Assembly (NCBI GenBank): GCA_012031475.1
Contig: JAAUTJ010000306.1
Location: forward strand, 1-6,224
Origin: Leptolyngbyaceae cyanobacterium SM1_3_5
Lineage (GTDB): Bacteria > Cyanobacteriota > Cyanobacteriia > Elainellales > Elainellaceae
Length of the DNA: 6,224 bases
Direction of reading: 5' to 3'
The notes under the pieces are model-generated. The model saw nothing but the letters and a program-made list of their open reading frames with translations, searched no databases and had not been told where the DNA came from. The first letter of the stretch is position 1. Every line of letters begins with the position of its first letter. Shown piece after piece: positions 1 to 5,046 of this stretch. A program made the translations under genes and the position numbers.

Positions 1-21
1 GGCGCTCGCCCCTTTACGTCA

Positions 22-1017
22 TTAGGCGGTCAGGTAGCCGCGCACGTTGGCCTTGCGACGGCGCAAATGGTCAAGCGCTTGGCGCTCAAGCTGACGGACG
101 CGCTCGCGGCTGATGTTCATCCGCTGGCCGACTTTGGCAAGCGAAAGCTCGTTGCCGTCGTTGAGGCCAAAGCGCAAGGTGAGAACTTCGCGCTGCTGCG
201 GGGTTAGCTCGGAGAGCAAGCCTTCGAGGTCTTGCCGCAGTGATTCCTGCACGGTGTAGGTTTCGGGCGATGCGCCTTCGTCTTCGAGCAGGTCTTGCAG
301 TTCGGTGTCCTGATTGTCACCGACCTTGAGATCGAGCGAAACGGGCTGACGCGCCATGATCAGAAACTCGCGAATCTGAGCAGGCTCAAGCTCAAGCGCC
401 TTGGCGATCTCAACTGGAGTCGGGCTATGACCCAACTGCTGCGTCAGTTCGCGCTGGACTTTCTTGATCTTGTTGAGCTTCTCGGTGATGTGAATCGGTA
501 GACGAATCGTGCGGGCTTGCTGAGCGATCGCTCGCGTAATCGCCTGACGAATCCACCAGTACGCATAGGTCGAAAACTTGTAGCCGCGTGTTGGGTCAAA
601 CTTCTCAACGCCGCGCTCTAGGCCGAGCGTCCCTTCCTGAATGAGATCAAGAAATTCGAGATTCCGCTTTTGGTATTTCTTGGCGATCGCCACGACCAGA
701 CGCAGGTTGGCTTCGATCATCTTCTGCTTGGCGCGAGTGCCCAAGCGAGTCGCCTGCCGCAACTCAGTTTCGCCCAGCTTGGCGGCTTCTGCCCACTCGG
801 TTTCAGTCGGCTCGCGATCGAGCTTGGCGGTGAGCTTTTCTTTGATTTCGAGCAGCGACATCATCTGCTGAACCTGCTTGCCGAAGACAATTTCTTGCTC
901 GTGAGTCAGCAGCGGTACGCGCCCGATTTCGTGCAGGTATGTACGCACCATGTCGGCGGTGAACATCGGCTTAGCAGCTGCTTTGGCTTTTGTGGGGGTC
1001 GTGTTGGCTGTTGGCAT
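22..1017 (-). CDS. Group 2 RpoD/SigA-family sigma factor (SigB/SigD-like)
   Basis: A 331-residue non-essential-type primary sigma factor, which would direct core RNA polymerase to SigA-like promoters, typically under stress, light or nutrient change. In order it shows a short Ala/Thr/Lys-rich N-terminus (1-20), region 1.2 (DMVRTYLHEIGRVPLLT, 22-38), region 2 (about 100-172, including NLRLVVAIAKKY, the aromatic -10 melting stretch YAYWWIRQAI and TIRLP), region 3 (about 175-255) and region 4 with the -35 helix-turn-helix LSLAKVGQRMNISRERVRQL (291-310). It lacks region 1.1 and is shorter than a group 1 SigA (about 390-425 aa), which places it in group 2. The exact subgroup (SigB versus SigD) cannot be settled by eye, so no symbol is given. 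The ATG is in good context for length but has only a weak upstream AAGG. The gene stands alone and its 3' end lies 21 bp from the window edge. Confidence 0.96.
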   Translation of the reverse strand: MPTANTTPTKAKAAAKPMFTADMVRTYLHEIGRVPLLTHEQEIVFGKQVQQMMSLLEIKEKLTAKLDREPTETEWAEAAKLGETELRQATRLGTRAKQKMIEANLRLVVAIAKKYQKRNLEFLDLIQEGTLGLERGVEKFDPTRGYKFSTYAYWWIRQAITRAIAQQARTIRLPIHITEKLNKIKKVQRELTQQLGHSPTPVEIAKALELEPAQIREFLIMARQPVSLDLKVGDNQDTELQDLLEDEGASPETYTVQESLRQDLEGLLSELTPQQREVLTLRFGLNDGNELSLAKVGQRMNISRERVRQLERQALDHLRRRKANVRGYLTA

Positions 1018-1061
1018 GGAACTGATGAACCTTAACTAGAAGCTTGTTGGAAACAGAGGGA

Positions 1062-1081
1062 AAAGCTGAAAACTCAGCTTT
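1062..1081 (-). promoter_or_regulatory. Hairpin in the leader of the sigma factor mRNA
   Basis: AAAGCTGA and TCAGCTTT form a perfect 8-bp stem with a 4-nt loop, 45 nt upstream of the sigma factor start codon. No T-run follows, so a terminator is unlikely. Two further short dyads lie upstream in the same leader: CGCCAG/CTGGCG at 1150-1182 and GCCTG/CAGGC at 1191-1205. A role in message stability or translation control is inference only. Confidence 0.35.
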
Positions 1082-1238
1082 GCGAAAGAAATGAAAGGTA
1101 AAAATTATCGATCGAAATGTAGCGGATCAGAAAATCGAGGGGAATAAACGCCAGCGATCGCAGATGAATGGAGAGGACTGGCGAGTGACTGCCTGACGCG
1201 CAGGCGAAGTCGAAATCAGTATGAGTTTGCTTAAATTT

Positions 1239-1267
1239 ATGATAGGGCAAATTGAAGATAGAGTAAA
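1239..1267 (-). promoter_or_regulatory. Candidate sigma-70 promoter for the sigma factor gene
   Basis: On the minus strand TTTACT (1267-1262) is followed after exactly 17 nt by TATCAT (1244-1239). The -10 matches consensus at 5 of 6 positions and the -35 at 4 of 6. Transcription would start near 1231, giving a leader of about 215 nt before the ATG at 1017. It is the best-spaced pair I found in this gap. Promoters closer to the gene cannot be excluded. Confidence 0.35.
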
Positions 1268-1712
1268 GAGGTGGACAGGGAGTAGAAGGTGTATTTACCG
1301 AACCTGTTATGATCGGCTCAGGCCAACCTGCGAATGACCAGACGGGCAAACTTAGATGTTAGCGACGACGCGACCGATCTCGCGTGGTTCCACAGTTTAA
1401 TTTCACAATTGTTTGCTCGACACCCCTCGATCGAGCCATTTGTGACGACGATACTCTAACTTTCTTCATATTTCCATAATCGCAAACCGTCGGGCGATTG
1501 CGGGTAGGGAGATTACAGTGCGAAGACCGAACCCCCGACCGCCCGAATTTGAACGAAGAATACTGACTCACTTCATCATCGCTTTACAGTTCGATCGCTC
1601 AGCACACATCACGCTTCAAAATTGCGTGATTTTCCTGACGGCGATCGGGCTGCTTGTTAAAGGAATTAGGCTTTCCGTGCATCCACCGATTTGGGTGGTT
1701 GAGAAGCTAGCC

Positions 1713-1741
1713 TTGAATGCTACTGCCTGCTACCTGATTAT
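1713..1741 (+). promoter_or_regulatory. Weak candidate promoter for the response regulator operon
   Basis: TTGAAT (1713-1718) and GATTAT (1736-1741) are separated by 17 nt, each matching consensus at 4 of 6 positions. Initiation would fall about 10 nt before the ATG at 1759, giving an almost leaderless message, which agrees with the absence of a Shine-Dalgarno sequence there. The assignment is tentative. Confidence 0.2.
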
Positions 1742-1758
1742 TCTTCACACGACTTTGC

Positions 1759-2751
1759 ATGATTCAGATTCTCCTGGTGGATGACCAAGCGATGATTCGG
1801 GACTCGATGACCCTGCTGTTGCAGCAAGCCCCTGATTTTCAGGTGGTGGGCACGGCAGACAGCGGCCAGAGAGCGATCGAGCAGGTTGCCGCTCTTCGTC
1901 CCGATTTGGTTCTGTGTGACATCGAGATGCCGGGAATGAATGGAATTGCCGCCACGCAAGTGATCAACATGCGCTTTCCAAAAACCAAAGTCATCGTCCT
2001 CAGCAGCCACGACGACGAAGCCTATCTGGCAAACGCGCTGCGAGCAGGTGCAAAAGGCTATTTGCTCAAGAATTCAACCGCTGCTGATCTAATCGACACG
2101 GTGCGCCTTGTGCAGCGGGGTCACAGCCAAATGGGACCGGGACTGGTCGAAAAAATTGTCGATCGCGTCACTGAACCACGTCCGATCGCCACGTTTGCCC
2201 TGCCCGCTTTGAAGCTGTCCGATGCCGATTTTCGCCTGCTGCTAGAGCATTTTGATGTTGAGGCACTGCCAAAGCTGGTTGAGGATGCGATCGCCCACGC
2301 CCTGACGACGCCCTTACTGACTTTTCTAGAGCAATACCTGGAAACGCGACCCACCAGCCTCGCCGCTTTGTATCTGGCTGGATCGCTGATCCACCGCAGC
2401 CGTCAGCCCGGATCGGCCTTGCTGTATCTCAAGTTTGGCTTTGAGGAAGGTGTGCGCCAGCAGTTGCCACCTGCGGGACTGCTGCTGTTTTACCGCGAAG
2501 GATGCCGCATCAATTCAGATGCCGCCGCCGCTTGGCTCACGCAGTCGGGCAGTCCTTGGGCGGATGACTGGCCGTTTTTGCTGGCAGAAGCCGCCGATCG
2601 CTCCGGGGCGGATTCGCTGCTGTATCGATCGCTGTGTTCGCTGCGGCGAATTCGCGTTATGCAGCAAATTTGCGATTACACGATCGAGCTTGTCCCCAAG
2701 CTAGCCGCGCTTCAAAGCGGCTTTGATTCTATCCCACCTCTCACTCTTTGA
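1759..2751 (+). CDS. Response regulator with NarL-type receiver and unassigned helical C-terminal domain, no HTH
   Basis: A cytoplasmic two-component receiver protein of 330 residues. The N-terminal 1-120 is a complete receiver: acidic pair D8-D9, phosphoacceptor D54 in LCDIEMPGMNG, the conserved Ser in VLSSHDD (82-83) and K104 in GYLLKNS. It resembles NarL/LuxR-family receivers, which normally carry a LuxR-type helix-turn-helix near residues 150-210. Here no such motif is visible. Residues about 150-320 are instead Leu/Ala-rich and predicted helical (for example LLLEHFDVEALPKLVEDAI, then ALYLAGSLIHRS and ALLYLKFGFEEG), perhaps a TPR-like or protein-docking fold, which I cannot name. No histidine kinase is nearby, so the partner kinase must be elsewhere. 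The start ATG has no Shine-Dalgarno, but the receiver's first strand (IQILLVDD) begins right after it. The next gene starts 12 bp after the stop, indicating an operon. Confidence 0.9.
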   Translation: MIQILLVDDQAMIRDSMTLLLQQAPDFQVVGTADSGQRAIEQVAALRPDLVLCDIEMPGMNGIAATQVINMRFPKTKVIVLSSHDDEAYLANALRAGAKGYLLKNSTAADLIDTVRLVQRGHSQMGPGLVEKIVDRVTEPRPIATFALPALKLSDADFRLLLEHFDVEALPKLVEDAIAHALTTPLLTFLEQYLETRPTSLAALYLAGSLIHRSRQPGSALLYLKFGFEEGVRQQLPPAGLLLFYREGCRINSDAAAAWLTQSGSPWADDWPFLLAEAADRSGADSLLYRSLCSLRRIRVMQQICDYTIELVPKLAALQSGFDSIPPLTL

Positions 2752-2763
2752 ACGGAGCCAGTC

Positions 2764-3153
2764 ATGATCGAAGTGACTCGTGTTGAACAGGAACTTGCAG
2801 ACCTCGAACGGCAGTTGCAGCAGTCGTTTCGCGTCTTTGATGAACTGGTGCAGGTGCAGCAGCAGTTCGCCGCGCTTGCCCAAACGCATCGCCGCTTTGA
2901 AGAATCGATCGACCGCCACAACGCCACGCTTGCCAAGCTTCAGCCACAGCTTGATGGCCGCCTAGAGACGATCGAGACCAAGCTACGCAACGAACTGATG
3001 CCCCTGCAAGCCGAGCAAAAAACGCTCGATCGCCGCTTGAGCGAAATTGAACAGCACATTCAAGCACTCAGACAGGAACTAGAGCAGCGATCGCACATGA
3101 TAAAAAACGCGCATGAACGCCAGCAGGACGCGATCGCCCAATGCCCTGCATGA
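2764..3153 (+). CDS. N-terminal part of a frameshifted coiled-coil membrane protein
   Basis: A 129-codon frame, highly charged and rich in Gln/Glu/Leu heptads over residues 1-120 (for example VEQELADLERQLQQ and LSEIEQHIQALRQELEQR), so a long coiled coil. A clear Shine-Dalgarno GGAG (2754-2757) sits 6 nt before the ATG, 12 bp after the response regulator stop, so the two are co-transcribed. The frame stops at TGA 3151-3153, but coiled-coil coding continues in the +1 frame. Dropping one C from the CCC at 3137-3139, next to the HIP1 site at 3130-3137, joins residues through A125 to NALHEMEGRLQSELEQQ and gives an intact protein of about 207 residues with a C-terminal membrane helix. I could not name a family. 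Function is unknown; a role as membrane-anchored partner of the response regulator is inference. Confidence 0.75.
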   Translation: MIEVTRVEQELADLERQLQQSFRVFDELVQVQQQFAALAQTHRRFEESIDRHNATLAKLQPQLDGRLETIETKLRNELMPLQAEQKTLDRRLSEIEQHIQALRQELEQRSHMIKNAHERQQDAIAQCPA

Positions 3154-3154
3154 G

Positions 3155-3388
3155 ATGGAAGGCCGCCTGCAATCTGAACTGGAGCAGCAGGTTGAGTCAA
3201 TTAAGCCGCCTGCGGTTCCACCAGCCTATGTCGAAAAGCTTGATCTGGCCTTACGCAACACGCGATCGACGCTCCGCACGGTCGAAAAGCAGATTGGGTC
3301 GCTCCAGGTTTGGCTGGCGCTTGTTTCATTTGGCGCACTGGTGGCGATCGGTTTGGCGCTCACGCCCAATCTGTTTGGTGTGCGTTGA
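3155..3388 (+). pseudogene. C-terminal part of the frameshifted coiled-coil membrane protein
   Basis: This frame continues the coiled coil and ends in one hydrophobic helix (VWLALVSFGALVAIGLALT) followed by a short tail, so the whole protein would be tail-anchored with its coiled coil in the cytoplasm. Without a frameshift it could be made separately. An in-frame ATG at 3155 lies one base after the TGA ending the upstream part, close enough for translational reinitiation, giving 77 residues. A start at 3113 is possible but would encode a non-coiled, out-of-register N-terminus. The simplest reading is one gene broken by a single-base insertion, real or a sequencing error; a programmed +1 shift has no visible classic slippery site. 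Confidence 0.6.
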
Positions 3389-3402
3389 TTAAAACTGCAT
3401 TT

Positions 3403-3444
3403 GCCAGAAGCGATCGCTTTGCAAATGGATCGATCGCTTCTGGC
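3403..3444. repeat. Perfect 14-bp inverted repeat downstream of the response regulator operon
   Basis: GCCAGAAGCGATCG (3403-3416) is exactly complementary to CGATCGCTTCTGGC (3431-3444), with a 14-nt spacer that itself contains TTTGCAAA. The left arm includes a HIP1 octamer (3410-3417). It begins 15 bp after the stop of the coiled-coil gene, so it may end or protect that transcript's 3' end. No T-tract follows on either strand, so a classic intrinsic terminator is not supported. Confidence 0.6.
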
Positions 3445-3449
3445 GCAAT

Positions 3450-3484
3450 TGAATCAAGCACAATTAAATCAAGTGAATCAAGCC
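3450..3484 (+). repeat. Short AATCAAG direct repeats
   Basis: Three copies of AATCAAG lie within about 35 bp right after the inverted repeat, two of them inside the longer TGAATCAAGC. The block is AT-rich and non-coding on the plus strand. No function is evident; the last copy ends just before the stop codon of the small minus-strand gene. Confidence 0.4.
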
Positions 3485-3488
3485 AAAA

Positions 3489-3653
3489 CTACCAAAAATT
3501 TGCCAAATTCCAATATTCTTCCAGGCTAATTTTTCCATCGCGCATCAGTTCTTCAAGCGCATGAATTAGGGCAGCGAGGGCGGTTTCTCGATCGATAAAT
3601 TGATATCCGGCCTTCAGCGCAGACTGGTAGGTGAGATAGGTCGAGCCTGTCAT
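3489..3653 (-). CDS. Small hypothetical protein, 54 residues (C-terminal half of a split gene?)
   Basis: The frame begins MTGSTYLTYQSALKAG and ends GKISLEEYWNLANFW. It looks like genuine protein: an amphipathic helix around FIDRETALAALIHALEEL, then a GKISLEEYW turn-helix. A good Shine-Dalgarno (AAGGA, 8 nt before the ATG) lies inside the end of the upstream small ORF, and the two overlap by ATGA. The composition and FIDRE...GKIS..EY pattern recall small cyanobacterial hypothetical proteins of about 80-100 residues, from memory and unchecked. It may therefore be the C-terminal half of one such protein, with the 39-residue ORF as its N-terminal half. Function unknown. Confidence 0.6.
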   Translation of the reverse strand: MTGSTYLTYQSALKAGYQFIDRETALAALIHALEELMRDGKISLEEYWNLANFW

Positions 3654-3769
3654 TCATGAAATCCTTCCAGATCAGAGCAATAGCATCGGAAACTGTAGCG
3701 GTTGCGGTAGGCGACAACTTCGACAAGCCACCCGTGATAAGGAATGCCGTTCGACTCAGTGTTTAGCAT
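3650..3769 (-). CDS. Small hypothetical protein, 39 residues (N-terminal half of a split gene?)
   Basis: It reads MLNTESNGIPYHGWLVEVV and ends CYCSDLEGFHE. The YHGWLVEV start and aromatic/Cys stretch (YRNRYSFRCYC) look like paired beta strands of a small soluble protein rather than a chance frame. Its TGA overlaps the ATG of the next ORF. A single missing base near 3650-3660 would fuse both into about 93 residues, matching the length I would expect for such small cyanobacterial proteins. No strong Shine-Dalgarno precedes the ATG. A possible -10 (TATGAT, 3841-3836) lies upstream on this strand but lacks a convincing -35. Confidence 0.5.
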   Translation of the reverse strand: MLNTESNGIPYHGWLVEVVAYRNRYSFRCYCSDLEGFHE

Positions 3770-3963
3770 AGCGGTTTAACTGCAAAAAGCGCATTGACTA
3801 GGGGAGGCAAAATTGCCAAACATCAAGCTGACTGAATCATAAGAAAATTGCCGAAGCCTGAAATGAGCAACTTTACGGAAATCTACGCTGCCAAAGAGAA
3901 CGAATCCGTAAATGTACGCCAGTGATTCCAGTCAGTTGATCGGTCTGTGCAAAAGCGATCTGA

Positions 3964-3992
3964 TTCACGCGATCGAGTGAACCAGATAGAAT
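3964..3992 (+). promoter_or_regulatory. Candidate sigma-70 promoter of tatC
   Basis: TTCACG (3964-3969) and TAGAAT (3987-3992) are separated by 17 nt. The -10 matches consensus at 5 of 6 positions and the -35 at 4 of 6. The start site would be near 3999, leaving a leader of about 24 nt before the tatC ATG, which has no strong Shine-Dalgarno. Confidence 0.4.
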
Positions 3993-4022
3993 AGACATCA
4001 AATCTGGACGTGAAGCGAATCC

Positions 4023-4862
4023 ATGACCGCGCCTTCTGAACTCGAACCTGCAACCGAGCCAACCCGCACGATCCCCATTGCTGAGCCGGACACTCAGTCG
4101 GACACTCAGCCCGACATCGACCCAGACATTGACCCAGACATTGACCCCGACAATGAACTGGTCGATGACGTGGAGATGTCGCTGTTTGACCATCTTGAAG
4201 AACTCAGGCAGCGAATCTTCTGGGCGATCGTGGCGATCGTCATCTGCATCATCGGCTGCTTCAGCGCTGTCAACAAAATTGTCGCGCTGCTCGAAGTGCC
4301 CGCTCAGGGCGTCAAGTTTTTGCAGCTTGCTCCGGGCGAATACTTCTTCGTCTCGATCAAAGTGGCAGGCTACAGCGGCTTGCTGCTTGCCAGTCCGTTT
4401 GTGCTGTACCAGATTATCCAGTTTGTGCTGCCGGGATTGACCCGTCGTGAACGCAGGTTTGTCGCGCCGATCGTCTTTGGGTCAAGCATTCTGTTTGCCG
4501 CCGGACTCGCCTTTTCCTACGTCGCCTTGATCCCCGCCGCGCTAAATTTTTTCATCAACTACGGCGGTGATGTGGTCGAGCAGCTTTGGTCGATCGATCG
4601 ATATTTCGAGTTCGTCCTGCTGCTGATGTTCAGTACCGGGCTTGCCTTCCAAATTCCCGTCATCCAAATGCTGCTCGGTTTGATCGGCATTGTATCCTCC
4701 AAGCAAATGCTCAAAGGCTGGAAGTTTGTGCTGCTGGGTGCGGTGGTTCTGGGTGCGGTGCTAACCCCTTCGACCGACCCAATTACGCAAAGTCTGCTGG
4801 CCGGAGCCGTTTTATTCCTTTATTTCGGCGGCGTTGGTTTAGTCGTACTGATTGGGCGCTAA
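4023..4862 (+). CDS. tatC: Sec-independent protein translocase subunit TatC
   Basis: TatC is the membrane receptor of the twin-arginine translocase: it binds RR signal peptides and assembles with TatA/TatB-type subunits to export folded proteins across the cytoplasmic or thylakoid membrane. The 279 residues show the N-terminal signature SLFDHLEELRQR (53-64), with E60 and R62 matching the signal-binding E15 and R17 of E. coli TatC; LAPGEYFF (102-109); FVLPGLTRRERR (134-145), with E143 matching E103; and TPSTDPITQ before the last helix. Six membrane helices fall near 65-84, 108-137, 147-171, 193-222, 233-249 and 256-277. Position 210 is Gln where E. coli has E170, which I recall as normal in cyanobacteria and plants. 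Residues 1-50 are an unusual acidic, Pro/Asp-rich extension. No tatA/B lies in the window; tatC appears monocistronic. Confidence 0.97.
   Translation: MTAPSELEPATEPTRTIPIAEPDTQSDTQPDIDPDIDPDIDPDNELVDDVEMSLFDHLEELRQRIFWAIVAIVICIIGCFSAVNKIVALLEVPAQGVKFLQLAPGEYFFVSIKVAGYSGLLLASPFVLYQIIQFVLPGLTRRERRFVAPIVFGSSILFAAGLAFSYVALIPAALNFFINYGGDVVEQLWSIDRYFEFVLLLMFSTGLAFQIPVIQMLLGLIGIVSSKQMLKGWKFVLLGAVVLGAVLTPSTDPITQSLLAGAVLFLYFGGVGLVVLIGR
4087..4158 (+). repeat. Six 12-nt tandem units in the 5' end of tatC
   Basis: Two near-identical units (CGGACACTCAG + T/C) are followed by four diverged ones (CCGACATCGACC, CAGACATTGACC twice, CCGACAATGAAC). They encode a four-residue repeat, DTQ-S/P then DID-P, lengthening the cytoplasmic N-terminus of TatC with many aspartates. 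The unit length is a multiple of three, so copy-number change keeps the frame. Such tracts typically expand and contract by replication slippage. Confidence 0.8.
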
Positions 4863-4989
4863 TCCTGAACGCTCATCTTGAACGCTAGTCAGCGACAGAA
4901 ATTTCCGCTGCTGATTTCTCAAAGTGCTGACATCTCAAAGCATTGCCAGCCGAGCGGCACTTCGATCAACGTTTCATTCGCTTTTCCGG

Positions 4990-5021
4990 CTCACGCTCCG
5001 GGTTTACCAGAGTGTGAGTTT
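4990..5021 (+). terminator. Candidate intrinsic terminator of tatC
   Basis: CTCACGCTC (4990-4998) pairs with GAGTGTGAG (5010-5018) as a 9-bp stem with one G-U wobble and an 11-nt loop, followed by TTT and an AT-rich stretch. On the minus strand the wobble becomes a C-A mismatch, so the signal favours the plus-strand tatC transcript. It lies about 130 nt after the tatC stop and just before the end of the convergent phosphoesterase gene. The T-run is short. Confidence 0.4.
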
Positions 5022-5046
5022 CAATTAAGATGAGCTTCAATTAAGA
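5016..5046. repeat. Tandem 15-bp duplication at the 3' end of the phosphoesterase gene
   Basis: GAG(T/C)TTCAATTAAGA occurs at 5016-5030 and 5032-5046, 14 of 15 bases identical with a 16-bp period. The second copy covers the phosphoesterase stop codon and its last codons. The first copy overlaps the 3' arm of the candidate tatC terminator and supplies its T-run. Confidence 0.7.

Larger units (their letters stand above)
1018..1758. other. Long gene-free region between divergent sigma factor and response regulator
   Basis: About 740 bp with no convincing gene. Open frames on both strands give low-complexity, Arg/Ser-rich or otherwise non-protein-like translations without Shine-Dalgarno sequences. 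I found no tRNA cloverleaf or recognisable riboswitch. It holds one HIP1 site (1154-1161), the candidate sigma factor promoter, leader hairpins, a small CCACC/GGTGG dyad at 1683-1698, and a weak promoter for the response regulator. The size leaves room for a small regulatory RNA, but nothing in the sequence demonstrates one. Confidence 0.6.

Noticed and set aside
1074..1349. Minus-strand open frame of 91 codons upstream of the sigma factor
   Set aside because: The translation is low in structure and unlike any domain, there is no Shine-Dalgarno, and it covers the candidate promoter and leader hairpins.
1359..1571. Minus-strand open frame of 70 codons, including a shorter MKKVRVSSS start
   Set aside because: Arg/Ser-rich and low complexity, as expected from a chance frame over CGATCG-rich DNA; no family resemblance.
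1018..1758. tRNA, riboswitch or CRISPR repeats in the long gap
   Set aside because: No cloverleaf with a proper T-arm, no regularly spaced repeats and no recognisable riboswitch core was found on either strand.
1518..1784. Plus-strand open frame of 88 codons running into the response regulator
   Set aside because: It begins with GTG without a ribosome site and overlaps the real receiver start in another frame; the translation is not domain-like.
3137..3153. Programmed +1 ribosomal frameshift in the coiled-coil gene
   Set aside because: No recognised slippery codon-stop arrangement at the shift and no obvious stimulatory structure; a single-base indel explains it more simply.
3310..3564. Plus-strand frame of 84 codons after the coiled-coil gene
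   Set aside because: Ser-rich readthrough of an inverted repeat and of the antisense of the small minus-strand gene.
3873..4193. Minus-strand frame opposite the start of tatC
   Set aside because: Its repetitive NVWVNVWVDVG segment is simply the antisense reading of the tatC 12-nt repeats.
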